From positions 4,340,001-4,404,000 of the forward strand of contig JBAIAC010000026.1 of the NCBI GenBank assembly GCA_037349315.1: 64,000 bases of DNA. Direction: 5' to 3'. Made by a program: the position numbers and the translations under genes. This DNA comes from Chelydra serpentina (taxonomy: Eukaryota; Chordata; Testudines; Chelydridae). Shown one piece after another: positions 10,865 through 22,020 of the stretch. The notes below the pieces were generated by a model. The model was not told the DNA's origin, made no database searches, and saw only the letters and a list, made by a program, of their open reading frames with translations. Within the stretch, counting starts at the first letter, position 1, and each line of letters starts with the position of its first letter.

Positions 10865-13800
10865 ACTCCATGTGCACCTTAGGGCATTAATCACAACTGC
10901 ACCAAAGCCAAGTGCTCTACAGTGAGGTAACAGGAGGAAGCCAGATACAAGGCTGAGGTTAGAAAGGTCTTACAATTGAGAAAGGGTAAAGATAAGACAC
11001 CCTTGTTTTCTCTGCCTCCAATGAGGGTTGATCTATCACCATCAAAACTTACATTGTCAGTGCTCACCACAAGCTTTTCTTCACAAACACATTCCAGAAA
11101 TCCCAGCCCCCAGACCGCTATTAAATTCAAGCTCTGCTTTCAGTAGTGCTCCAGTTGATAAGATCTTAGCAAAGCAACACTGCAGGGCACAAAAGAGCAT
11201 TCAATGCCACGTATTATCAGTTGAAGCGAGAGTTACAAAGAAACCTAAAGCCTGTGCGCACTTCGGAGCAGTGAAGGATTAGCATAGAGTAGTGAATTCA
11301 GCCAGTCAGCAGCAAAGCTAGGCAAGACAGTTCAGATTGGGAACATGTTCGCAAACAGTGACTTAATTCTAGCCACATTCATACCATTTTGGTTGTTTTG
11401 CCATGAATGTTCAGGTTTTTTCGATTTGCTTAAATGTCTGGGGAGCAGCTTCTATTCCTGCAAACATCAGTATTAGCATGCAAGCGAACATTCCCTCTCA
11501 AAATGCTCCCACCGCCACCCCTATATGTGCTGGCTGCTTGGGGGTAAGGATGTCAGAGACAAGACTAAAAAAGGGGGGAAAGCCAGTAATTTAAAATCAT
11601 AGGAACATTAAATAAAAGCAAGAGATCATTCAGCAAAAGCAGCCGCAGGGAATGATTAGGCACCAGACAAAGAATCGTGAACACGTCCATCTCCAAAAAC
11701 ATGGAAGTAGGTGTCTGCAGTATGGCCAGGCAATGGATCGACACCCAGGGACAACCATGCTGTAAAACCCCCCACTACTGAAAGCAGAGGGCGAGAGAGA
11801 TGGATCTGCTGGCATCTGGGAGTCATCGGAATGGTGTCAAAAGGCAGCTGACAGGGAGAGCCATCAGACCCACCACAAGCTAAAAAGAAAAAGGTTGGCA
11901 AAGCAGCACTGCAAGTGAGGGAAAAGGGGGGAAGGAAGCAGAGATTACTTGGTATAAGTCTGCTAGACAGCCAATAAATCTGGCCTTTATATTTCTTTCT
12001 CCTTTAGTCATGAAGAAACCCAACTATTTTTAAATCTGGGGTATAACATACTTAGCCAAATATGATAACTATTCTGTGTAAGAGAGGACAGGAAAAGATC
12101 TTAAATGTCCCAAAATTGACTAAGCCAGCTTAGCTCCTAAGCCTCTCTGTAAACTGTCCCCCACCCTGTCCCTGAAAAATTCTACACTTCAAGGAGCTCT
12201 TCAGACAGGGGTCCTGTTTACAGGTGTAGGTCAGCCAATCTGGGGAGCAAACACATTGAGACTCTGTGACCAAACTGCTCAAATAGCAGATACACACAGG
12301 AGCAAAGACACAAATAGTTCACAAAAACCTCAAAGTTGTTTGCAAAACCTACAGACTAAACAGTTATGAATGTGACACTGATAAAATCGTGAGCTGTTTG
12401 TGGACAGGTCATGAACAGAAGAGAGTCACCACAAACAGTTCTGCCAGCTCTGCTAAATAAGGCAAGCCACAGGACACCTCAGGAATCAAGCCATGCTAAC
12501 TGCTGACGCCTAAGAGTGCGCTATGACGACACAGGAAGTTCAAAGGCCAGCAAGTCTTAGGGGAGCCTGGAACCAATTGCAGCAGCCTGCTGGGATCTCC
12601 ACTGTATCAGGCCAGCTGATTCAGCTCCTCCTCTCCAGTCTCCAAGAGATGAGTAGCATGGTACCCCCCTAAAGAGGGAGCAGTGTCAGCAAACAACAAG
12701 CCCTCTCCACTCCTCCTAGACACTCATCTGAGATTGAGGTTTTACAAGTTTCCTGGTGCCCTAAATCAGCTCCAAACCATAGGTGGACCTCTTGGAGAGT
12801 GAAATGACATACTGCAGTAATATACAGACGGTGCACAGTCCCTGGGAGAGAGCTTGTGCTTCCAGCCATGACAAATATGTAGAATAGCTCTGTGGCAGCT
12901 CTCAATTGCCACAAAGAGGCACCCAGGTATGCCTTCAAGTCCTGAGGTCTTGCCCCTAGGCCAGCGGGGGTTGCAGCACAGCCCTCCCCAGACATCACAT
13001 CTATCTGACAAACTGAGGAACAGTACTGCCAGGCTCCAGAGTGTGCCCAGGTGAGTCTTCCTTCGCCAGCCAGAAGGGTGGTGGAAGTAAAGCTGGGGAG
13101 AGTGGGTGAACCCAATAGGCTCTAAAATGGGCCAGGGTTCCTTATGGGGCACCAGGCAGTGCTCTTTGGATATTGCACTTTGTTTTGTAACATCCACCTG
13201 GGACCCAAGCCAATGTTTACCAATGCTTAGACAACAGAGCAGCCTAGGGATGGGGAACGGCAAGGAAACACGTCTATGTGGCTTCTCTGTGCACATGCAG
13301 TACCCCAGCAGAGCACCTTTAGAAGACAGCTGCATTAAACAGTATGGAAAGACAACATGGAGGGAAGCTGCTCTGTTAATGGACAGAGAACAATGCTGTT
13401 CTGCATCTTGGTCAAGAGCTACCAACAAGTTTTCAGTTCATGCCACCTCCAGAATCTCCAAGAATTCAACTCTGTCTAGGGTCCAAAGAGCTTACTGAAT
13501 GAGAACGAGTGTTGGGAAAGTTTGTTAGCCCTGCCTCCCATCAGTACCACCATCAGATAACCCTAGCATGATGGCAACACTAGCACAAGGCACATCAGTC
13601 TCTGGTGCCAGTTCATAAACTCCCCTTTATCTAAAAGGTATTGTAGAAAAGAAAAATTTGGTGCCATGTGGTGAAATAAAATCTAATAATCTGACTCCCT
13701 CAGAATGCTCCTTTTATACAGTGGAAGCTGCTCCAGAGTGGCCTCTACCTCATTGCCTAGCCACATAAGTTGCCACCACTTTACTTAGGCCCGACCATGA

Positions 13801-16800
13801 AACCTTGCCATAATGCCACTCGCTACAGCCTACGGATCAGAAAAGTCACATCTCCAATGCAGTTCATAAAACACAGTAACCTACTTCATGCTAAGCAAAA
13901 TCATATTCAGACATCCCCATCCGAAACCACAACCACACTTACTGAAACTGGTTCTCCCAGCACCCTAATCCAGCCAGCCTCTCTTTGCAAGTTGATCGTT
14001 TAGCCATTTCAAAACATGTGCAAATAAGACATCACAGTACCCAGCAATGTAAACCCAGTGAGCAGCACTACATATCCCTCATCCCATCATCAAACTAAAT
14101 GATTGTCAATACAGCAAGAAACAGTACGTTTAAAGACCTACAACCTACAAAGCTCAAATTATGGATTTGAAGTAGGCAGCGTGGAAACAAGCTTCAAGAG
14201 TCCTCTTGACCTGCTTTCTAAGGGATTTCAGATAATGTTGGAACACTTCTTCTCTCCTCCTTATACAATTCCGGTATTCCACTTCGTTAAACTGAAGTCA
14301 TTTGCATCACGGATGTACCAAGTACTAACAAACTCAGTAGCAGTAGAGGCACATACACCTGACACACTGTTACCGATACTCTAGGCCCCAAACCGATAGT
14401 CTGAAAAGTAAACATTAAGGATGAGACAAAGCCCACAAAAGGAAGTTCTGAGTTAGTGGAGCTGTAGCAGCCCTATTGTTTCCAGGTATCACAGCACAAT
14501 TTAGCAAAGGGTCCCAGACCTGAGAGATGTTACATACCCTGGGAGGTCTTTGAAAAGTTAGCACAGTATGCATAGTGCTTCAGAGCCCCCAATACAGGAT
14601 CCAGTACTGCAATGCCTAGGACAAGCAATCTTTATGGGTGCTGTGGCAGCCACAACACAGAACCTAGGTGCTTTTGTGACTTTAGGTCTCAGCCTGAGCA
14701 CTCTCAATGCAGCTGTGCATCTAATTTCTCTCTCCTCCAGCAACAGGGAAACAAGCACAGACACATCTTCGACATCAAAACAAGGTCTCGGCAAACTCTC
14801 CACCACCTTGTTTTGGTACGGTGTTGTGTCATCACCACAGGCTTACTGTGACATTTGATTTTTACACCACTACAGTGTTGGTAGACATGGCTGTGTACTT
14901 CATAAGATTATGATGTGCAGCAGAGAAATGGCTTGTCAAGATCAAGAGCTCTGCCCTCGGGAGTCAACCAGCAAGTTTATGTGATTCTGCCATCTCCATA
15001 TGAGATGGACCTAGTGCACCTTAAGGACAAACTAACTGTGCCTCAGGGTGCTATCATAATATAAATATTTACTCCTACTACTAACGCAGTCCAAATTGGA
15101 ATCCCTACCATGGTTGGCAATTTCCTGGGGAAAACACAGTTTAGGACAGGGCGGGTTAAACTGGGAAACTTGGAAAAATAATTGCATCAGTGTCCAGCAA
15201 GTACAGAACTAATCTTTTCAAACTTCGGATACATCCAGTCAAAACTGAGGAACAGGCTTAGTCTATCCACTACAGAATGCTGCATGGCCAAATGGACTTG
15301 GACTGGAGTTTGCAACTCGACACGCTTCTGATGGCTTAATGCATCAAGCCTACAATTCTGCATTAATGGTGTTTTCATATAATCAAATGTTTTCGACTCC
15401 TGTTTACACAATATTGAAAACTGAAATACGAGGCACAACATGCATAACTTCTCTGAGAAAATGTCAAATCAAAATATATAGACATTTCAATATTCAGTAC
15501 ATAGTAGTAGTAATCCTAATGCATTTTACTTTGTTTGTACAATCGTAAATTAATCTACAAATCTACTATCTTATGCAACCACAATTTGAATATGCAACTA
15601 AAACTAAGTGTAACGTGGTGTGCATTAATGAAACAGTTTTTAAAATAGAAAATGCCTCAAACTGGGATTAACTAGCTTTTCCCCGGGTCATAAAAAACAC
15701 CTCTGGTAAAGACCATACCATCCCTAGCCCCTACAATCCAAGCTGGCAGAAGGCCCCTATGAAGCTCTTTTTATAAACAGTCACCTCTCCTGATTTCAGT
15801 CCTCACTGGTGAAAGCAGCACCCTTCCCAAATGAGAAACCATGCCCATGATTTGATTTTGGTTAGGTTCCTCACTCTCCTTCCCACAATCCCCTACACTG
15901 CCTTGCATCCAATGTGTCCTCACACCTCCACAAGACTCTTGTATTACACCAATTTCACCATAGATTGTTCTCCCCTCTGGATAGCTACATTTGTGTTCAC
16001 ACTTCAGCCAACAGAAAATACTTGTACAGCAGGTGGCCATCAATTTCTTCCTGGCGAGCTCATCTACACAAGCCAGGTGATGAGAACCAAATGTAACAGT
16101 CACCATGCTTGCTAACCACACAACATTACATTAGTTTTCCCCCTCTCCTCCTAACATCCCTAGCAGAATCCCATGTCCCCCAATACACCCTTTAATTTTG
16201 CTCCCAGAAAAATGCTTAATGTAGCGATAAACATGCAACAGAGAGGATTGCTGAATAGGATTCAAACTAAGTACTCAACACTACTCACTGAACTGCCTCT
16301 TGGAGAACACTGCTTTTAATACCATGGACACAATGTACCACCTCTGCTGTGCTTCCAGCCATTACTGCCCTACGAAGCATGACGCTGGATTGGAAAATCA
16401 ATCCAAAGTCAGCCCATAGGAACCTATGTTATTTCAATGGCTAGATTTAATGGGAAGAATAGTCTGATTTTGGCATTCTGCCTCCAGCACTACGATTTCC
16501 CAATCCCACAGCTGTAGCCTGTCACTAACCCCTATGGTGTAATCAGCCTTCAGAAAACAACCTAATTAAGTGGAAATCCAGGGTCCGGACTGATGGTAGA
16601 AGATACACAGATCCAATCTACATTCACAAAGGCCTCGTTTTCTTTCCTTTAGATAGCTCTTCTTCTCACTGCACATGGATAGCTTCTGGACAAGATGACT
16701 GACCTCCTCCCAGAGCTCAATTACTGCTACTCCTTTTCATCCAGCAAACGTAACAGTTGAGACATAAGGTTCAAGCTCTTCCAGACCTCGGATTTGGAAA

Positions 16801-16955
16801 GCACTGCCCTTTGCTACACTTCCAAACATTGAGGGCTAAAGCCAGCATTAGAAGTAGGATTTGTATCAGAATATTAGTCACTAAGCCAGCCCTGAAGTGT
16901 CCTGATTTCTCAATTGGGCCTTTCAGGAGGCTGGCTGGCTGGTGTGAATAAAGCT
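10865..16955. other. RANBP10 intron 2 sequence, no confident feature
   Basis: Six kb with no recognisable exon, RNA gene or classified repeat. The longest open stretch (13428-12766, minus) lacks any recognised domain and overlaps equally open frames. The gaps 7771-8215, 8565-9105 and 9340-9975 are equally empty. Confidence 0.45.
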
Positions 16956-16965
16956 AGGGAGCATC

Positions 16966-18190
16966 TACACTTGAAACACAACAGCAGCACAGAAGCAGTG
17001 CTGCACCTGCGCTACTGTAGCACTTCAGTGTATACATCCCTACAGTGATGGGAGGAGTTCGCCCATTATCCAGAAAGGCAGTAGACAGGTTAGCAAGGCT
17101 GATTCCCCACTCTGGCACTTTGAGTGCAGAAGGTGGGGGCCCGCAAGGATTCTAAACATTAATCCTGGCCACTCCAGGCTTGTATTAAACTCCCAAGGTT
17201 ACAGCTTTTCTCTGACCTGGGATGGGTAGATGCTGCCACCACCCAAATGCAAAAAAACAACAAAAAACAACCTTTTGAGAACCCAGAAAGGCGCACCTGG
17301 GAATTCCTTCCTGTGGGGTACCCTCAAGCCCTTTTGCACCCCTCCGGGGAAGAACCAAGAAAAAAAAACAAAGGAAATCAGCTGTTGCCACCAGCTAATT
17401 AAACAATATGCACAAACCTTTTAAGGACACAAAAATTCAATCCTGTTCTTAAAAAAGGTAAATTTTATTAAGAACAAGAAGAAAGAAAATACACCTGGAA
17501 CTTAGGCTTTTTGCTAGATCAAAAACAAAACTATTACAAAAATTAAGCATCAAGATAGCTCTCTTGGGGTTCAGCTTAAAGGTTACAAGCAAAACAAAAG
17601 CACCTGGGGTTAGCACAGAGGAGTCCACAAGCCAATAAGAAATAAAAGAAATAACCCTAATTGTGTCTTCCTAGACATTCCCTGACTGCTTATCTGAAAC
17701 CTCAGATATGTAAGTAAATCTCTAGGCATGAACTGATGGTTTTTCATACCTGGCTTAAAGCTTCCTACATCATAGTTCAGCCCTGTTCCTGCTCTGCGTC
17801 TCCTCTTTCCGGAGAACAACAGACCAACACAGGGAAAGTTTTTTCCCCAATTTTAAAAAGTTCTAGCCCTCCCATTGGCTCTTTTGGTCAGATGCCCACT
17901 CCCTTCCTTTTACCTCTTTTTTAACTCTTTATAGGTAAAGCAAGTAGAGAACAGCTACCAAGAGGGATTTTATAGCTAACTAGCTGGCTGGGTGTCCACA
18001 AAAGGGAGCTACCCTCCCTCTCATTTATCACACAGGTCAACAGAAGAATGGTTCCGTCGACCTAGTGCTGTCTAAAACGGATTAAGTCGGTTTAACTATG
18101 TCACTCAGGGGTGTGGATTTTTCACACCTATGAGCAATGTAGCTGGGTCAACCACACTCTAGGGTAGCCCAGGCTCTACAAAGTAGCAAT
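16966..18190. mobile_element. MITE split by an LTR insertion
   Basis: The left part (16966-17099) and right part (18033-18190) read as two halves of a Harbinger-type MITE: GGGAGCATCTACACTTG and CAGTGTATACATCCC on the left, GGTTCCGTCGACCTAGTGCT and GGGTGTGGATTTTTCACACC on the right. They are separated by the LTR at 17100-18032. Confidence 0.55.
17100..18032 (-). mobile_element. Solo LTR
   Basis: 933-bp segment that on the minus strand starts TGTGATAAATGAGAGGGAGG and ends GTGGGGAATCA, the TG...CA form of an LTR. A polyadenylation signal (AATAAA) lies near 17463 on the minus strand. There is no internal coding region and no second LTR, so it is a recombined solo LTR. The flanks AGGC and AGGT could be an imperfect target duplication. 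I cannot assign it to Gypsy or ERV. Confidence 0.65.
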
Positions 18191-18503
18191 TCTCAGTGAT
18201 TAATGACCCATGTCACTCCCTCATTCACTCACATTCCCCTAACTGTTTAGCAAAGCTTCCACATATTTTGACATGAATGGATCCTTGAAGGGAAATACTT
18301 CAGTTTATGGGCTGTCCCCTCCCAGATGTTAGAAACAGAGACAATTTTCCATTTCCCCTGAAGTTAGCTGGACTGGTTTCCTGTATCACCTATCAAGGAT
18401 GTTGCAATATTCGTTTATTCAGTTCCAGCAGTCTGTTAGTTATTCAGACAGTACTGAAACAAAGGGAACACTATTGAATTTCAAACTGCATTAGAGACTT
18501 AAG

Positions 18504-18830
18504 TATCAGAGGGGTAGCCGTGTTAGTCTGGATCTGTAGAAGCGACAAAGGGTCCTGTGGCACCTTATAGACTAACAGAGGTATTGAAGCATAAGCTTTC
18601 GTGGGTGAATACCCACTTCTTCGGATGCAAGCAGTGGAAATATCCAGAGGCAGATATAAATGTGCAGGGAAGATTCAGGCTAGAGATAACGAGGTAAGCT
18701 TAATCAGGGAGAGTGAGGCAACTTCTCAAGTTGTCATAATTACCCATACAAAACAGCATAGGGAGCAGCTACATTCCAATATATATTATTGGCTTGCCAC
18801 CTGTTGACTACACAGACATAACCACTCACC
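18504..18830 (-). mobile_element. Penelope-like element 3' fragment
   Basis: Begins TATCAGAGGGGTAGCCGTGT, followed by GTGGCACCTTATAGACTAAC, GCATAAGCTTTCGTGGGTG and AATACCCACTTCTTCGGATG. It is the same terminal sequence as at 1.8 and 46.4 kb. It keeps the GTGGGT stem and GAAA on the minus strand, but CUGA has become CCGA. Confidence 0.75.
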
Positions 18831-18953
18831 ACATATCTGCCTATTATAAATGTCATCTGAGTGACCTCTAACCCTTCCAACAAGGGAGATTGAGCAAAAC
18901 AGAGCTAGTAAACACATATAAAACACTGGAGTCAAATTAGAGCAGTGCACTTA

Positions 18954-19109
<156 letters not shown>

Positions 19110-20095
19110 CTAGGCCCTTCGTTTCAAAATAACACCACATGAACAGAGCAAAGGACTTGCAACAGCAAAATTCATTCTGCATCTACTGAGAAATTAGAAG
19201 ATGACTCCTCAGTCAGTTTAAAACAAAAACAAAACACAAGCCTGCACTGCCACCATATAAATAACCTACAATATGTGCTCTTGCAGCTTTCCCTTTGCCT
19301 ACCCTCTTAAGGTGCTGAGAAAGAAGTATAATGCTACCTCCAGTTTTGAAATCTCAGCACCCAAAACAAACCAATTGTGCAAGATGACAATGACATCAGT
19401 GTTTGTTAGGCTGAGGGGGGCCAGTATGCTCAGCTCTCTCTGGCTATTCTGGAAAGGCAGCCTCCATCACAGTGGGGAGGGAAGAAACAAGAAACCATGG
19501 GTCTTAGAGCTCTGAACTTGACTGGTTTCCTAAGAACTCAAGTGGCGGAGGTACCCAGCCGGGAGCCCCTTTAGCCAGCATTGTAAGGGGATGGCAGAGA
19601 CAACAAGAAACCCTACGCAGGCAAAGCCTTACAGAGGAGAAAGCCAGGCCCCCAGCTAAATGACACCGCAAAGTGTTATATAAGGCAGGAACAAGGGGTT
19701 GGGCTCAGCGCCGCTTTAGCTCTCCCTCGCCCGGGGAAACCCCAGGGAGGGCTCCAGCCCCAAACCGCGCCCCCCCCAAGTCAGAGGAGCAGTTCGGCGT
19801 GGTTTGTGGTAGCGACGGGGGGGTGGACACACGACGACCCCCGAACTACCGCCCCTCTGCCCGGCCCGGTTCCGCTCCCCCTCGGGGAGGGGGGAGGGGC
19901 CGGCCGGGGCAGGGAGAAGCCCGACCCAAGGTCTGCCCCCCCGCTCTTGCCAGGGAGGCGCAGGCTGCGCGCAGGCCCCCACCCCCCGCAGCGCCACAGC
20001 GGCCCGGCTGCCCTGGACCGGCCCGGTGCCGGCTCCCCGCGGCCCCGAGGGGGGCCGGACTCCCGGCCCGGGGCTCTCGGCGCGGCTGCCGGCAC

Positions 20096-20300
20096 CTTTG
20101 TAGTGGACGCGCAGGTTGCCCTGCGAGAGGCCGATGTAGTTGTACTTGTCCTTGGGGCTCCAGGAGCGGGGCAGCGGCGTCTCGGCCTGATTCACGGCCG
20201 GGTAGAGACGGCGGAGGCGCTGGCTCAGCTCCTGCTCCTCGGGCGGGCACGGCAGCCCCGCGTCCCCGCCGTGCAAGCTCCCTGCGCCCGGATCCGCCAT
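20096..20300 (-). CDS. RANBP10: RANBP10 coding exon 1
   Basis: First coding exon of the Ran-binding protein 10 gene, a RanBPM paralogue of about 620 residues with SPRY, LisH, CTLH and CRA domains. The family works as a subunit of the CTLH/GID ubiquitin ligase and binds microtubules. The exon encodes a short acidic Gly/Pro-rich start, then the conserved block [20 protein letters not shown] and [18 protein letters not shown], which I recognise as RANBP10/RANBP9. The start codon at 20300-20298 lies in a TISU-like context. The exon stops at a GT donor at 20095-20094 after 68 codons plus one base, phase 1, which matches exon 2. The N-terminus is shorter than the human one as I remember it. TSNAXIP1 begins 1.05 kb away on the other strand. 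Ending the exon at 20096 rather than running on as one ORF is supported by homology breaking exactly at the donor. Confidence 0.95.
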
Positions 20301-20304
20301 CTTG
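20293..20304 (-). promoter_or_regulatory. TISU / YY1-type element over the RANBP10 start codon
   Basis: On the minus strand the RANBP10 ATG is embedded in CAAGATGGCGGA. This matches the TISU consensus SAASATGGCGGC at 11 of 12 positions and contains the YY1 core AAGATGGCGG. TISU elements act both as a promoter element (YY1) and as an initiator for scanning-free translation from very short 5' leaders. The sequence match is seen directly; a short leader is inferred. Confidence 0.8.
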
Positions 20305-20734
20305 GATTCGCTATTGTGTCACTGGACAGGGAGCGAGGCCCAGCTCCCTCCGCCAGCCAATGGGCTGCGGGCCCGGCCACAATGGAGCCGTAGCCCCGAC
20401 GGGAATCCGAGTCCGCTCCCCGCCACTGACAAGCCGCTTCCCGCGCGCATGGACTACAGCTCCCGAGAGGCACCGCGCCAAAGGCCCCGCCCCCGTACTG
20501 TGGCGCATTGCACGCCGGGAAAGAGAGTTCGCTATAGCTGCTGCCCCTATTGGCAAAACGGCGCAAGGCACTACAAGCCCCAGAACACCACCGGAGAGCC
20601 AGGCACGGCGCCGTGTTCAGAACTGTGCCCCAGGCATAGCGATATGGGGACCCCCATAACCTCCGTCCCGGGAAACGCCCTCCCCTCCCCCAGGGCTAAA
20701 CCCCTGCCGCACACACCAACCCTGGTCCTACAGG

Positions 20735-21050
20735 GTAACTACCCCCTGCGTTCTCCCCCATAGCCTGCCCCCCGCCTTCCCTAGGGTACGCGCCCTGCAT
20801 CTTCCCCCCGCCTTCCCCAGGGTACCCCCCTGCATCCTCCCCACCCCACCTTCCCTAAGGTACCCGCCCTGCATCCTCCCCCAGGGTACCCCCTTCGGCC
20901 TGCACCCCCCGTTTTCCCCAAGTACTCCCCCACAGCCTGCCCTCCGCCTTCCCCTGGCTATCCCCCCGCGGCCTCTCCACCCCCGCCTTCCCCAGGGTAC
21001 CCTCCTGCGGCCTGCCCTCCGCCTTCCCCAGGGTCTCCCTCTACGCCCCC
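20735..21050. repeat. Degenerate pyrimidine-rich minisatellite in the shared promoter
   Basis: About seven imperfect repeats of roughly 40-50 bp with the shared core GCCTTCCCCAGGGTACC and CCTGC(A/G)(T/G)CCTCCCC. The plus strand is almost entirely C/T plus AGGGTA blocks, so the minus strand is G-rich. It lies between the two start codons and likely spans upstream TSNAXIP1 promoter sequence. Confidence 0.75.
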
Positions 21051-21295
21051 CCAATTAGGTAGCCGGCTCAGCGCTACTCGTCGCCTTGCTCAGGGCGGAC
21101 GCTGGCGGGCTAGGTCAGCTCGGCGGGGACACCTCAAGCGGCCCCAGCCGTCCCTACCTACACCCCTCCCCCAAGCTGGGCTCCGCCAAGACACGGGCCC
21201 CGGCCCCACTCGCTCGGGCGGGCGCGGAGCTCTATGTCAGGCGGCCGCAGGCCAGCTATGGCAGGGGCGGGGTCCTGGTTGGAGGGGCGGGGCTT

Positions 21296-21309
21296 GTCTC
21301 CACGGTGAC
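21296..21309 (+). promoter_or_regulatory. X-box-like (RFX) palindrome upstream of TSNAXIP1
   Basis: The imperfect palindrome GTCTCCACGGTGAC lies 38 bp before the TSNAXIP1 ATG. It matches the RFX X-box GTTRCCATRGYAAC at about 10 of 14 positions and keeps the two-half-site architecture with a 2-bp spacer. RFX factors drive ciliary genes and TSNAXIP1 is expressed in testis and ciliated cells, so the site is plausible but unproven. Confidence 0.4.
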
Positions 21310-21346
21310 CGTGTCAACAACCCCCGCGCCGTGTCTGCGCCCAGCC

Positions 21347-21369
21347 ATGGCCCTGGTCCCTCCACTCGG
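21347..21369 (+). CDS. TSNAXIP1: TSNAXIP1 coding exon 1
   Basis: Short first coding exon with a strong Kozak start (CAGCCATGG). It encodes MALVPPLG with the last codon split after two bases, followed by the donor GTAAGG at 21370. That phase joins exactly to the exon at 38856, which supplies the third base. TSNAXIP1 (translin-associated factor X interacting protein 1) binds TSNAX/translin and is expressed mainly in testis and ciliated cells. The human N-terminus has a similarly short, weakly conserved leader before the conserved domain. This exon is called from position, phase, Kozak and donor rather than strong homology. Confidence 0.75.
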
Positions 21370-21843
21370 GTAAGGCCGTGGGCGGCGGGAGCCGGGGTCA
21401 GCGCCGCGGGGAGCCTTGCCATGGGCCGGCTCGGGGCGGCCGCTGTCGGCCTGAGGGGAGACGGGCGGACACCTCCCGCGCCGTGCTGCCCGAGCCTGGC
21501 CGGCGGGACGCAGCCCCGGCGCTGCGCCGACCCACGAGCGACCCGCGCACGGTGGGGCTGGAGAAGGGCCGCGGTGGTTAGGGAGCCACGGTTCCTCGGG
21601 CGCGCCGTGCGGAGACGGGCTGGGTCGGGTTCTGCTGCTGGCTCTGCGCCGCCTCCACCCCAGAGCCATGCCTGCCCTACAGCAGGATGTTCCTGGGGGA
21701 GTCTGCGCCCCCAAATTAAAACCTGTGTGCACCTTATTTGAGAATTCTGCATGTTTTAGTTGTCGGTCTAACACGATGTAATCACATCAGTTTCGGTTAT
21801 TTGCATAATTTATTTCAAAATAACTGTCAGCAAGAATGTCTAC

Positions 21844-22020
21844 CATAGAATCTCAGGGTTGGAAGGGACCTTAGGAGGTCATCTAGTTCAACCCCCTGCT
21901 CAAAGCAGGACCAATCCCCATTTTTTGCCCCAGATTCCTAAATGGCCCCCTCAAGGATTGAACTCACAATCCTGGGTTTAGCAGGCCAATGCTCAAACCC
22001 CTGAGCTATCCCCACACCCA
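21844..22020 (-). mobile_element. tRNA-derived SINE (turtle type), reverse orientation
   Basis: On the minus strand this is a tRNA-like head (TAGCTCAGGGGTTTGAGCAT, GAGTTCAATCC B box) and a body ending in a CR1-like tail (GGGACC...CCCTGAGATTCTATGG). It is homologous to the complete copy at 57.5 kb. Confidence 0.85.

Larger units (their letters stand above)
19680..21740. promoter_or_regulatory. CpG-island bidirectional promoter of RANBP10 and TSNAXIP1
   Basis: About 2 kb of very GC- and CpG-rich sequence covers both first exons, in contrast with AT-rich flanks. Between the divergent start codons (20300 and 21347) I see a CCAAT box (20354 area), an inverted CCAAT (ATTGG near 20549), two ACTACA..CCC motifs resembling ZNF143 sites (near 20453 and 20569), a pyrimidine-rich degenerate tandem block, and two GGGGCGGGG Sp1-type boxes (near 21264 and 21284). 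This is the expected head-to-head promoter for the two genes. Transcription start sites cannot be fixed by eye. Confidence 0.85.

Noticed and set aside
12766..13428. 220-codon minus-strand ORF
   Set aside because: No recognisable domain, overlapping ORFs of similar length on both strands, no splice structure. Chance ORF or unknown repeat.
19673..20659. 328-codon plus-strand ORF across the CpG island
   Set aside because: Antisense to RANBP10 exon 1 and open only because of high GC. Composition is Arg/Pro/Gly with no domain.
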